Source: Microscilla marina ATCC 23134 (GTDB lineage: Bacteria > Bacteroidota > Bacteroidia > Cytophagales > Microscillaceae). From it: a DNA stretch of 60,578 bases. The notes below the pieces were generated by a model that worked only from the letters and a program-made list of their open reading frames with translations, was not told the origin of the DNA and did no database searches. A program made the translations under genes and the position numbers. How positions within the stretch are numbered: the first letter of the stretch is position 1; each line of letters begins with the position of its first letter. Below are positions 33,637-42,539 of the stretch, in pieces. Where the stretch lies: positions 1 to 60,578 of the forward strand of contig NZ_AAWS01000056.1 in assembly GCF_000169175.1 (NCBI RefSeq). The letters run 5' to 3'.

Positions 33637-34902
33637 ATGCGTACACAGAAGCAACCACAACAAAACGAAGACCAAGGGGCAGTACAAGCCCCACAAAATG
33701 CGGTGCAACGCCAAAGCGATGTGGCTCATAAAAGCGCCCAAGGGCAACAACCCACCATACAAGCCAAGCAACGCCCCATTCAGCGCAAACAAGGCTACCA
33801 ACCGCACCAGGCAAAGCACCAACCGATTCAGCGCAAAGCCCAAAACAACGACCTCAAAACCCAAATGAGCAACCAATATGGGGTAGATTTATCGGGCTTT
33901 AAAGAACACTCCAATTCATCGTTTCCGGGCTCAGTGAATGCCCTTGCCACCATCCAAGGCAAAGACATTCATTATGCCCCTGGGCAGTTTACCGAGCAAA
34001 ACCGCAAACACGAACTGGGGCACGCCATAGACAACACCCTGAACGGCACGCCCAAAGGCGATAAAGTAGTAAATGGGCAAGTCGTAGATACTACCAGAGA
34101 GCAAGCGGCGGATAAGATTGCGGAAACGCCTTTGCAGAGGAAGAGTAACAATGTTGAACCAGTGGTTATGCTAAATTCTCCTCATGAAAACCAAGTAATA
34201 CAGCGACTTAAAAAATCTAAGGTTTGCAAAGCTCATCCAGAATCATGGGGTGATATTCACACAGTATTTGGCAATGCCAAACAGGGAAGTCGCTATGAAG
34301 GGACTTTTACTGGCGGAGAAATCGGCATAAATACAGGCGGTAGTGCCGCTGATAGCAGTAATTGGAAACAGTTATACACTAAATTACAGCAGGAAACAGG
34401 AGTGAAATGGATAAGGGGACATCTAAAAAACGACAACTTGGGAGGAAAAGGAAATGAAAGCGAGAATATAACTCCACTACCAGAAAATATTAATAAGCAA
34501 ATGAGTGCACAGTTTGAACAACCTGTAAAAAAACTAGTGGAAAGTTTGGAAGGAAGCCCTATAAAGCTAAAAATAAACGTAGAAACCCATGGATGGAGCA
34601 AGCAATTTGGGGTCAAAGAAATGCCTGGTAAACTAACCTGTACTGCTGAGCTGGTAGATGGAAGCGAGTCTGACCTAAATAAATATCAGCAGGGTGAGTG
34701 GAATAAAATCACAACCAAGAAAAGCTACAATTACAGCGATGCAGTTAAAACAATGCAAAGTAGCTCCAAAAAAACCAAAAAAAATAAGAAAGGGTTTCTT
34801 GCTGTTAAAGGAGCAGGAGGACCTAAAGAAGCAGCTAAGAAAAAAGCAAAAGCCAAGACACAAGTAAAAGCAGCAGCTAAGAAAGTAAAAGGTAAAAAAT
34901 AA
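33637..34902 (+). CDS. DUF4157-type effector with C-terminal nuclease-like domain
   Basis: 421 aa. A Gln/Lys-rich disordered N-terminus with IQRK/IQAK motifs (1-70) is followed by a DUF4157-like domain (about 73-165) with YGVDLSGFKEHSNS, ALATIQGKDIHYAPGQF and the metal motif HELGH (125-129). The C-terminal domain has KWIRGHLKNDNLGGKGNESENITPLP (about 257-282), the pattern RGHL-N-LGG-G-N-N-TPL seen in a group of DNA/RNA endonuclease-like toxins. It ends in a Lys/Ala-rich basic tail. DUF4157 proteins are common cargo of extracellular contractile injection systems. No immunity gene is visible next to it, which fits a toxin loaded into particles. Confidence 0.8.
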   Translation: MRTQKQPQQNEDQGAVQAPQNAVQRQSDVAHKSAQGQQPTIQAKQRPIQRKQGYQPHQAKHQPIQRKAQNNDLKTQMSNQYGVDLSGFKEHSNSSFPGSVNALATIQGKDIHYAPGQFTEQNRKHELGHAIDNTLNGTPKGDKVVNGQVVDTTREQAADKIAETPLQRKSNNVEPVVMLNSPHENQVIQRLKKSKVCKAHPESWGDIHTVFGNAKQGSRYEGTFTGGEIGINTGGSAADSSNWKQLYTKLQQETGVKWIRGHLKNDNLGGKGNESENITPLPENINKQMSAQFEQPVKKLVESLEGSPIKLKINVETHGWSKQFGVKEMPGKLTCTAELVDGSESDLNKYQQGEWNKITTKKSYNYSDAVKTMQSSSKKTKKNKKGFLAVKGAGGPKEAAKKKAKAKTQVKAAAKKVKGKK

Positions 34903-35152
34903 TTTTCCCCCACTGGGGAAGTTTAGCATAGCGTAACTTGTGTCTTTTTATCGAGAAAGTTTCAAAACTCCGAGCTTGCCCCGAAGCAAGTTCGGGATGG
35001 CTCACTTTCATGTTTTTGCAAAAAACAAATAAGCCACCTTGAATTTACTACCCCTGTCTGGCGCGCATTTTAATGCGTGTCAATTTTCTACTAGCATTTT
35101 CAATGCGGGGCTTGAATATTAGCACTATACTGATCAAGGGGTTTTTCCGTTT

Positions 35153-35232
35153 CGGGCAGTGTCTCCACGCCCGATCGAAACTTTGTACTTTGCAAGCTTC
35201 AGAGAGGTTGTTCATTTTTTATAAGAAAGCCC
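35153..35232 (+). repeat. 80-bp dispersed repeat with hairpin, copy 2
   Basis: Near-identical to 19537-19616, in the same orientation: CGGGCAGTGTCTCCACGCCCG hairpin, ACTTTGCAAGCTTCAGAGAG and TTTATAAGAAAGCCCT. Confidence 0.78.
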
Positions 35233-35289
35233 TGCTAAAGTTATTAGATGCTATGGAGCTTTTCGTCTTTTTGTTCTTTGTGGGGGGGG

Positions 35290-35860
35290 TAGCCATTAGC
35301 TTTTAGCCTTTTTGTTCTTCGAGTAGCTTTAGCTGTTAGCCATTAGCCTTTCTGTTCTTCGAGTAGCTTTAGCCATTAGCTTTTAGCCTTTTTGTTCTTC
35401 GAGTAGCTTTAGCTGTTAGCCATTAGCCTTTTTGTTCTTCGAGTAGCTTTAGCCATTAGCTTTTAGCCTTTTTGTTCTTCGAGTAGTTTTTCTCGCTTTC
35501 GCAAATATGATAATCACCATCAAGCAAAAGCTAAAAGCCCCCTACAAACAGTTAAACAAAGGCTAAAGGCTAAAACTCAGTGTAGCTCAAGCAAAAGCTA
35601 AAAGCCCCCTACAAACAGCCAAACAAAAGCTAAAGGCTAAAAACAGCTCAAACAAAGGCTAAAAGCCCCCTACAAACAGTTAAACAATTACGAATTACGA
35701 GTTTTTCAATTACGAATGAGCGCGAAGCGAGGCTAAAGGCTAAAAGCTCCCTACAAACAGTCAAACAAAGGCTAAAGGCTAAAAACAAAACAGTCAAACA
35801 AAAGCTAAAGGCTAAAAGCCTCACACAAACAGCCAAACAAAAGCCAATCATCGCCAAAAA
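35290..35860 (-). repeat. GCTAAAAG-type intergenic repeat array 2
   Basis: The left half repeats TTAGCCTTTTTGTTCTTCGAGTAGCTTTAGC about five times. A junction, TCTCGCTTTCGCAAATATGATAATCACCATCAAGC, starts near 35490. The right half repeats GCTAAAAGCCCCCTACAAACAG-TTAAACAAAGGCTAAAGG, with one AATTACGAATTACGAGTTTTTCAATTACGAA unit near 35692. It is the reverse complement, block by block, of array 3. Confidence 0.82.
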
Positions 35861-35877
35861 ACATTACCTTCGCACCT

Positions 35878-36408
35878 ATGTTTAATTTTTTTCAAAAAAA
35901 GACGCTTGTATCCGATGTGCGGGTGGGGCGTCATCTCGAAACTGCTGAAGAAAATACTGTTCAGGAGTTTTTTCAACGCCGCATGGAAAACCGTCTGAAG
36001 AAAGTGTTGGGGTATAATTGGGAGATCTATTTTCGCACCGACGAATGGTTATATTATGGCTATACCAAGGGCAATAAAAAACCTAAACAATTTGTAGAAC
36101 AACTCTATAAAGTAAAGCGTACCCCACTGGAAAAAGATTTTCCGGGATTTGCAGCCGTTACTGGACAGCAAGTACGCAAAACTATTGGGCAAACGTTACA
36201 AAAAAAATTCCCTTTGGGCGAGTATACCACGCTTGTGCAAAACATGGATTGGAAGGCAAAGCTGGAGGAAGACACCATACAGGTAGATGTAACGTGGACT
36301 TATAGTACCGATGGTACCACCGAAACTTGTCGAACTTTTGAGATGTGTTTAGACAAAAACCATTTAACATTGGTAAGCCTCGACGAGGTATCACCATCAG
36401 CAGAGTAA
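35878..36408 (+). CDS. hypothetical protein
   Basis: 176 aa, soluble, mixed alpha/beta, no recognised family. Visible features: RVGRHLETAEENTVQEFFQRRMENRLKKVL helical N-terminus, then WEIYFRTDEWLYYGYTKGNK. It lies directly beside repeat array 2 and is followed by a very good terminator, so it is a single-gene unit. Confidence 0.62.
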   Translation: MFNFFQKKTLVSDVRVGRHLETAEENTVQEFFQRRMENRLKKVLGYNWEIYFRTDEWLYYGYTKGNKKPKQFVEQLYKVKRTPLEKDFPGFAAVTGQQVRKTIGQTLQKKFPLGEYTTLVQNMDWKAKLEEDTIQVDVTWTYSTDGTTETCRTFEMCLDKNHLTLVSLDEVSPSAE

Positions 36409-36495
36409 GTGGATGAAATTGTATGGTAAAAGGGGAGGGCCAACTAAAGAAAATTCCGGACTTGATTTGGGGGATAGGATAAGCTCTTAAGCAAA

Positions 36496-36528
36496 AAACG
36501 AGATGGCAACACCATCTCGTTTTTTTTT
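36496..36528 (+). terminator. intrinsic terminator
   Basis: AAACGAGATGG-CAACA-CCATCTCGTTT, an 11-bp perfect stem followed by T8. It ends the 176-aa gene and is immediately followed by the 63-bp repeat. Confidence 0.88.
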
Positions 36529-36589
36529 CCTAACCACAAAGCTTATTAAATATCTTTGGTTACTATTTATTCAAACCAAATACCAAAAA
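36527..36589 (+). repeat. 63-bp post-terminator repeat, copy 1
   Basis: TTCCTAACCACAAAGCTTAT ... ACCAAATACCAAAAA. By eye it is identical over 63 bp to the reverse complement of 50558-50620; each copy follows the T-tract of a different terminator. It contains TAACCACAAAG and CTTTGGTTA as an imperfect inverted repeat. Confidence 0.85.
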
Positions 36590-37046
36590 ATGCACTACTT
36601 AAAAAATAATTTGTAAATAGTTGATATACAGCGCTATAAATTTAAATATTTCGCGTTTCCCACCAATTATAAAAAAGTGGATTATTGATTTTTTTACGAT
36701 ATGTCGTGCCTTTTACGCTTTTTCGTACCTTCAACAAAAACCATTGCTTGGCTATGGTTTAATTGTGGGCAAATGGTTATACTTGTAGCAACAGAGGCAA
36801 CCGAAAACCAATGGCTTTAACAGGTACAAACTGAAGCTGGCGGTTTGCTTCTGTCAAGGCTGTCGACTGTGAATCAATGCTGTTTTCCTTAAGGATTGAG
36901 CATTAAAAAAAACAGACGCGTGAGCCATCTGTGACAGGCTAAAGCTAAAAGCTTTGTTCAGGAACCGAATGTAGTGAGCTCAACGTAAGTTAAACAGCAT
37001 TGGACTGTGAACCGTTGACGATTACCCAACCAAAAAAACAAACCTA
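36590..37046. other. intergenic region before the caspase gene
   Basis: The left 130 bp continues as a looser match to the sequence near 50400-50557 (TTTTACGATAT-TCGTGC-TTT is shared). The rest holds the promoter of the caspase gene but no clear signal. No gene recognised. Confidence 0.45.
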
Positions 37047-39386
37047 ATGGCTCATCAAATCATTGCCCTGTTGGTGGGCATCAACCAATACCCCGATGGA
37101 GTAAGTAACTTGAAAGGATGTGTGCAAGACGTACAAAATATACACGACCTGCTCACCACACAATACAAAGTGCCCGATGCCCACATTAGGTGCCTTACCG
37201 ATGCCGACGCAAATCGTGCCGAGGTGATAAAAGCGTTTAGAACCCACCTAAGCCAAGCCAAAGCAGGCGATACCATATTTTTTCATTACAGTGGGCATGG
37301 TTCGCGTGAAAACGCCCCTCAAGAGTTTTGGCAATATGCCCCCAATCATAAAAACCAAACGCTGGTATTGGCTGATAGCAGGGCCGCTGGTGGGCTAGAC
37401 CTGGCTAACAAAGAGCTGGCAGTATTGCTGCAAGAGCTTGCCCCAACCAAGGCAGACCTGGTACTGAGCATAGACGCTTGCCATTCGGGGGGGATTACGC
37501 GTGGTGAGGGCGATTTGCTCAGGCAAGCAAGTCGACAGGTAGAAAAAGAGGGCAATAATCGCAGCCTGGACAGTTACCTGGAGGGGCATTATAGCCAAAT
37601 GTTGCACCGCACTGGGCAGCTAGAGATACCCATAGTGCCACATTTGGTAATGTCGGCGTGTACCGAGTATGAGTTAGCCCAGGAAACCCGCCACAGAACA
37701 GGGGCATTTAGTAGCGCATTGCTGGAGGCGTTGCAAGACCCTACTGCCAACTATGCCACAGTGTTTGACCTGGCGCGTATTTACCTGCGACAATGGGGCT
37801 TTAGCCAAACTCCGGGCACTACAGCCTATAAGGGTTTCAATACGATGCGGCAGTTTTTGACCCACCAACCTATAGAAAATGTACTCAAGCAAAATATTTA
37901 TTTTCTCGATGGGCAATGGTGGATGAACCTGGGAGCTATTCAGGGCGTTGCCACCGATGTAGCCCAACCTACTACCCTGGATGTATACGCCGAAGATAAC
38001 CCCGAAGAGGCATTGGGCAAGGGCATTATCACAGAAGTGCAACCCCAAAAAAGCGCGGTAGAGTGGCAAGACTTTGCTCCAGATGAGGCAAACCGATATG
38101 TGGGGCAAATCAGCCATATTGCAGTAGCTCCATTGGCCATAGGCATTGCTGGGCATGCGCCTACTCAAGAGCTGGTAGAAGCCACTTTGCGGGCAGGTAG
38201 ATCGGGATTGGTGAGGTTGCACCAACGCCTGTCTAAAGCTTTGTATAGGTTAGAATGCTTGCCCAACCAAGCCCATTTATTCGACGGGCTCAGTGGTTTG
38301 AAAATACAGGGTATCAAGGGGTTGGGTGGTGCCGATCTCCGCTATATGGTAGACGTAATGAAAACTGTGGCACACTGGAAAAGGTGGCTTAAATTACAAA
38401 ACCCTGCGCCAAAGTTAAGCCCTGATTTGGCAAAGTTGGTATTAAAAGAGCATCGACGCAGTGAAGAAGTAATGCATTTGTCTAACACCACTTTGTATAG
38501 CGCCAGGTTGGTACAGATAAGCCTGGAGGTACACAGTCAACTCAAGCAAACTATGTACTTTAGCCTGATAGGTTTGGCGCAGGATTTTGCCGTAGAGGTG
38601 TTGCATAACCTCTCTGCCGAAAACGCAGGAGATTTTAGTGTCAAAAATAAACACAGAGTAAATGTACGCATAGACCAAAACAAGTATGAAGCCTGGTATA
38701 CCTACTTGCTCATTGTAAGTACCGACCAAATCACCGACTTTGTACTGACTCAAGCCGGGCTCAAACTGGGACACGATGTGGTACACAAAGGAGACAGCAA
38801 GGGGTTGGCTTCGCGAAGCAAGTTGACCCGAAACCCTCAAGTAAAAAACGACTGGTTTACCCAGCGAGTAAGCCTGAAGTTAGTTAAAGAATTGGTGGAA
38901 CTTACCTCTCACCCAGCGCAAGCTTTTCAGCTGCCCGAAAGCATAGTAACCATCAAAGGACACAGCGCCTTGAGGGGTTGGCTGTGCCTTGAGTCGGCTT
39001 TTAGCCAAATAAGAAAAGAACCCATTGAAACCCTGCTCAATGCCTTGGGTCAATGCCACTGGCAACCCTTAGACTTGCTCACTACCGAGCAAAAGCTACA
39101 CGTACTTACCTTGACCCAACTGCAAAATATAGAGGAAGTAACTTCAGAAAATCCGCTGGAACTGATGCTGGATTTAGTGCTTGCTCCCGAAGAAACGCTA
39201 TTGGCAATGGCGTTTTATGGTGAAGAAATACACACCTTGGGCGAGGCAAATGCATCAGAGGGGAGCCTTACTACTTTGGCTTTGCGCCAATTGGTTACTC
39301 ATCCCAAAGACGCTGCCATTTGTCAGATTTGTTTGGTAAAGGGGAGGAGAGAGGAGCTGAAAACCCTAAGAGGTGCAAGCTTTTAG
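37047..39386 (+). CDS. caspase-family (metacaspase-like, C14) protease with long C-terminal region
   Basis: 779 aa, no signal peptide. The caspase domain (1 to about 240) has ALLVGINQYPDGVSNLKGCVQD, FFHYSGHGSR with catalytic His84, and LSIDACHSGG with catalytic Cys145, plus MSACTEYELAQE and GAFSSALLEAL. The remaining 500 residues are unassigned: a beta-rich part with a possible effector-regulating role (about 265-400), then mostly helices to the C-terminus. Bacterial caspase-like proteases act in signalling, antiphage defence or toxin maturation. The gene is alone, between the inverted repeat arrays; no obvious partner is next to it. Confidence 0.85.
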   Translation: MAHQIIALLVGINQYPDGVSNLKGCVQDVQNIHDLLTTQYKVPDAHIRCLTDADANRAEVIKAFRTHLSQAKAGDTIFFHYSGHGSRENAPQEFWQYAPNHKNQTLVLADSRAAGGLDLANKELAVLLQELAPTKADLVLSIDACHSGGITRGEGDLLRQASRQVEKEGNNRSLDSYLEGHYSQMLHRTGQLEIPIVPHLVMSACTEYELAQETRHRTGAFSSALLEALQDPTANYATVFDLARIYLRQWGFSQTPGTTAYKGFNTMRQFLTHQPIENVLKQNIYFLDGQWWMNLGAIQGVATDVAQPTTLDVYAEDNPEEALGKGIITEVQPQKSAVEWQDFAPDEANRYVGQISHIAVAPLAIGIAGHAPTQELVEATLRAGRSGLVRLHQRLSKALYRLECLPNQAHLFDGLSGLKIQGIKGLGGADLRYMVDVMKTVAHWKRWLKLQNPAPKLSPDLAKLVLKEHRRSEEVMHLSNTTLYSARLVQISLEVHSQLKQTMYFSLIGLAQDFAVEVLHNLSAENAGDFSVKNKHRVNVRIDQNKYEAWYTYLLIVSTDQITDFVLTQAGLKLGHDVVHKGDSKGLASRSKLTRNPQVKNDWFTQRVSLKLVKELVELTSHPAQAFQLPESIVTIKGHSALRGWLCLESAFSQIRKEPIETLLNALGQCHWQPLDLLTTEQKLHVLTLTQLQNIEEVTSENPLELMLDLVLAPEETLLAMAFYGEEIHTLGEANASEGSLTTLALRQLVTHPKDAAICQICLVKGRREELKTLRGASF

Positions 39387-40026
39387 CGATAAGCTTCAAG
39401 TTTGCACCCTGTGTTATAGGAGTTTTACAAAAATTATAATAGGCTTTTTGAAGCTGTACACTTTTTTATATTAACTAATGCTTGATTTTTAAGACAGTCT
39501 TATAGGATAAAAATCACTGCTAATCTGCTGGATTTTGGAATAAAAACGGAGTTTCGTATACTCCAACAGCCATTCCTTTTGCTTCAGGTCAAAAGGAACC
39601 AAACCGAAGCCCCTTTGGGGCGAGCTCTGCCTACGGCTAAACCCCGCAGCTGTATTTTGTGGTTGCTAAAATTTGTTCCATTACGCCGAACCGCAGCCCG
39701 TAAGGGCAAACTCTGCCTTTTCGGCTAAACAGCTCAAACATTCCCTCGTTCCTCGGTCAGTGATCTGTTTAGCTTACGCAGAGCTCGGCGCAGCAAAGCT
39801 GCAGCCTCGGTTTTACGGCTTCATTTCTCAAACCGATAGCTACAGCTTCGCTGTGCTGAGCTCACCGAAGGTAATTTCTTAACGCCCACAAAATAAGGCT
39901 GAGTCCAGCTAACGCACTCATAAAACAACGCTGTATTTTTTCTGAATTAACCAAAAATATCCACTGCGAAAGGTCAGTTATTTAGAGCTTGTTTACGGCT
40001 AATTTTAAACAAGCTCTAAAGGCCAA
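39387..40026. other. 640-bp intergenic region with inverted repeats
   Basis: 39599-39632 (ACCGAAGCC ... CGAGCTCTGC) and 39777-39812 (GCAGAGCTCGGC ... GCCTCGGT) have inverted ends. Between them are further words such as CGCAGCCCGTAAGGGC. More GC-rich than its surroundings. No gene recognised; an open frame here is not protein-like. Confidence 0.5.
39981..40020 (-). terminator. hairpin downstream of the phosphohexomutase gene
   Basis: TTTAGAGCTTGTTT (39981-39994) and AAACAAGCTCTAAA (40007-40020), a 14-bp perfect stem with a 12-base loop, 6 bp beyond the stop of the leftward gene. No long U-tract follows, so it may be an mRNA-end stabiliser rather than a full terminator. Confidence 0.6.
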
Positions 40027-41760
40027 TTAAAGATTCAAGTCAGCCTTGATAGCTTCAATTTTAGCCTTTAGTTGGGTGTGTACTTCGTCAAAAGCCTCTC
40101 GACTCTCAAGCGTAGCCTTTACCCCAAAGTAAAACTTGATTTTGGGTTCGGTGCCCGATGGACGAGCCGATACCTTGGAACCATCTGCCGTAAAAAACTG
40201 CAATACATTAGACACTGGCAGGTCTATAGGACGAGTAGCTCCAGTTTGCAGGTTGGTTTCGGTGCGGCTTTGGTAATCTTTGAGCGTTATTACTTCGCTG
40301 CCCGCCAATGATTTAGGTGGGTTTAGACGAAACTCTTCCATCATTTGTTTGATGGCATCAGCACCCGCTTTTCCTTCTTTTTTGATAGACACTAAATCTT
40401 CGAGATAGAAACCATGCTCAAGGTAAATGTCAATCAGTTGATCAAATAAGGTTTTGCCCTGGTCTTTAGCCACGGCGGTCATTTCGGCAAGAAAAGCACA
40501 CGAAGCCACTGCGTCTTTATCACGCACAAAATCGCCAATCATGTAGCCGTAGCTTTCTTCGCCCCCTCCAATAAATTTGCGTTTGCCTTCGAGCGCTCGA
40601 ATAATGCTGGCAATGTGCTTAAAACCTGTCAGGGTATTGAAACAATCTACTCCATAACTAGCCGACATCGTGTCTATCAGTTCGGTAGTTACTATAGTTT
40701 TTACTATATAGTGTTTGTCCTCTAGTTGGTGGGTATTTTTGAGTGCATCTAGCAGGTAATGTACCAACAAAGCACCTGTTTGATTGCCGTTGATGAGCTG
40801 CCACTCGTTGTGGTGATTTTTAAGGGCAATGCCTACCCGGTCGGTGTCGGGATCGGTAGCCATTACCAGGTCAGCGTCCAGCTCTTTGGCTTTGGCAAGT
40901 GCCAGGGTCAAGGCTTCGGCTTCTTCGGGGTTGGGGTATACTACCGTCGGGAAGTTGCCATCGGGTGTAGCCTGGGCTTCGAGCACGTGTACATTGGTAA
41001 AACCCATTTTTTCTAAAATCTGGGGCACCAATACCACACCTGTACCGTGAATAGGCGTGTATACAATTTTTATATCTGACTGTTTTTTAATGGCTTCGGG
41101 CGAAATAGACAGCGCTTTGATTTTGTCTAAATACACTTCGTCTATATCTTTGCCAATGACGTGAATTTTGCGATCGTCTTTGGTAAACTTTATATCGTCT
41201 ACTTGAATTTTTTGTACCTCAGCAATCACATTTTTGTCGTGGGGTGCTACCAATTGGGCTCCATCCGTCCAGTAGGCTTTGTAGCCGTTGTACTCTTTGG
41301 GGTTGTGCGAAGCGGTAAGCACAACTCCACTTTTGCAACCCAAATGACGTATAGCAAAAGAAAGTTCTGGAGTAGGGCGAAGTTGGTCGAAGAAATAAAC
41401 TTCTATGCCATTGGCTGAAAATACGTGGGCGGTGATTTGAGCAAAGTAATCGCTTTGGTTGCGGCTGTCGTGTGCAATGGCCACCTTGATGGTTTCGTTA
41501 GGAAAACACTGTAGTAAGTAGTTGGCAAGACCTTGGGTAGCCATGCCTATGGTGTATTTATTGATTCGGTTAGAACCAACCCCCATAATGCCACGTAAAC
41601 CACCTGTACCAAACTCAAGGTCTTTGTAAAAAGCATCGACCAGGGTGGTAGTGTCGTTTTGTTCTTTGAGGTCTTTGAGGATGTTTTTGGTGGTTTCGTC
41701 GTAATTGCCCAATAGCCATTGTTCTACTTTGGCTTCTATTTCTACAGGTAGATTTGACAT
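40027..41760 (-). CDS. phosphoglucomutase/phosphomannomutase (phosphohexomutase)
   Basis: 577-aa cytosolic alpha-D-phosphohexomutase, interconverting sugar 1- and 6-phosphates. Active-site phosphoserine loop TASHNPKEYNGYK, metal loop DPDTDR, sugar-binding GGEESYG, and phosphate-binding RPSGTEPKIKFY are all present in order. Early FGTGGLRGIMG is the usual N-terminal signature of the 570-580 aa bacterial form. Single gene. Confidence 0.94.
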   Translation of the reverse strand: MSNLPVEIEAKVEQWLLGNYDETTKNILKDLKEQNDTTTLVDAFYKDLEFGTGGLRGIMGVGSNRINKYTIGMATQGLANYLLQCFPNETIKVAIAHDSRNQSDYFAQITAHVFSANGIEVYFFDQLRPTPELSFAIRHLGCKSGVVLTASHNPKEYNGYKAYWTDGAQLVAPHDKNVIAEVQKIQVDDIKFTKDDRKIHVIGKDIDEVYLDKIKALSISPEAIKKQSDIKIVYTPIHGTGVVLVPQILEKMGFTNVHVLEAQATPDGNFPTVVYPNPEEAEALTLALAKAKELDADLVMATDPDTDRVGIALKNHHNEWQLINGNQTGALLVHYLLDALKNTHQLEDKHYIVKTIVTTELIDTMSASYGVDCFNTLTGFKHIASIIRALEGKRKFIGGGEESYGYMIGDFVRDKDAVASCAFLAEMTAVAKDQGKTLFDQLIDIYLEHGFYLEDLVSIKKEGKAGADAIKQMMEEFRLNPPKSLAGSEVITLKDYQSRTETNLQTGATRPIDLPVSNVLQFFTADGSKVSARPSGTEPKIKFYFGVKATLESREAFDEVHTQLKAKIEAIKADLNL

Positions 41761-42071
41761 ATATCTTTTTTGTTGATTAATTGCTTGATTAAAGTAGGTG
41801 TAAATCTACACAAAAAGCCGGTTTTTTTAAATGGTTTTATGGTTTTATGGCTCGCCAAGCGACACTAAAAGACTAGGGGCTTTAAATTTTTGAAGTAATA
41901 ATTGGTTGAAAAATAAGCAGTTTATGGGTTTGTTGGTGACCAATAGAACAGGTGCTAACTTAAAGCACCGATATGCATCAGCATCTAAGGATTTGTAGCT
42001 TAAAGCTTGCCTTATTGGGGCCGTGGGCCATCAACTAATTTGTATTAAATTTAACTATTATAATAATAAAA
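41761..42071. other. intergenic region with a small dispersed repeat
   Basis: CACCGATATGCATCAGCATCTAAGGATTTGT (from 41966) is the reverse complement of sequence found twice near 54716-54790. Otherwise AT-rich, with the divergent promoters of its neighbours. Confidence 0.5.
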
Positions 42072-42536
42072 ATGAAAACATTTGTATACGCGTTACTAAT
42101 GCTTGCCTGGGTTGGTTTTGCAGCTGGAGTGCAGGCTCAAGACGAGGGCGAACGCACTATTTTTGACAAAGACGGAGAAGCAAGGGCTTACCTGGCAAAA
42201 GACAACGCCATTTATTTGTTTACGGGCGAGTCGGTTGCTTATATGACCAATTCGCGCCAAAGCGGATTTAAGAGTATATTTGGTATGAACGGTGAGCACA
42301 TGGGTTGGTTTGTGGATGGTATATTTTTTAACCACCAACAAAAGGTAGTCGGCTTTTTCGACCAAGCACCCAATGTAAGTGTACAGGCATCGCTGATTAT
42401 TCCAGAGAAGTATCCTAAGCAAAGGGGCTTTCGCCGAATGACCAGACCTGAGCCCTTGCGTATTGTCAACAAACCTTTTGGTATTTATCGATGGGCTTCG
42501 CTGGAAGCTTTTTTGAGGAGTGGAATGAGGTATTAG
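42072..42536 (+). CDS. exported 4-fold beta flower-type protein
   Basis: 154 aa. Signal peptide to about residue 22 (VGFAAGVQAQ). The mature part has short repeated beta units: IFDKDGEARAYLAKDN, AIYLFTGESVAYM, IFGMNGEHMGWFVDGIFF, KVVGFFDQA. This matches what I know of the 4-fold beta flower domain. Function unknown. It borders repeat array 3. Confidence 0.68.
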   Translation: MKTFVYALLMLAWVGFAAGVQAQDEGERTIFDKDGEARAYLAKDNAIYLFTGESVAYMTNSRQSGFKSIFGMNGEHMGWFVDGIFFNHQQKVVGFFDQAPNVSVQASLIIPEKYPKQRGFRRMTRPEPLRIVNKPFGIYRWASLEAFLRSGMRY

Positions 42537-42539
42537 TTT

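Larger units (their letters stand above)
34903..35877. other. long repeat-filled intergenic region
   Basis: Starts with a small hairpin TTCCCC-CACT-GGGGAA (34906-34919), then unannotated AT-rich DNA, the 80-bp hairpin repeat (35153-35232) and repeat array 2 (35290-35860). Open frames here are shadows of repeats. Confidence 0.6.

Noticed and set aside
35073-35306. 77-aa open frame in the repeat region
   Set aside because: Most of it lies in the 80-bp hairpin repeat and the start of array 2; no start signal, no similarity to a known protein.
39660-39882. 69-aa open frame between the caspase and phosphohexomutase genes
   Set aside because: It runs through inverted repeats and has no plausible start signal or protein-like pattern.
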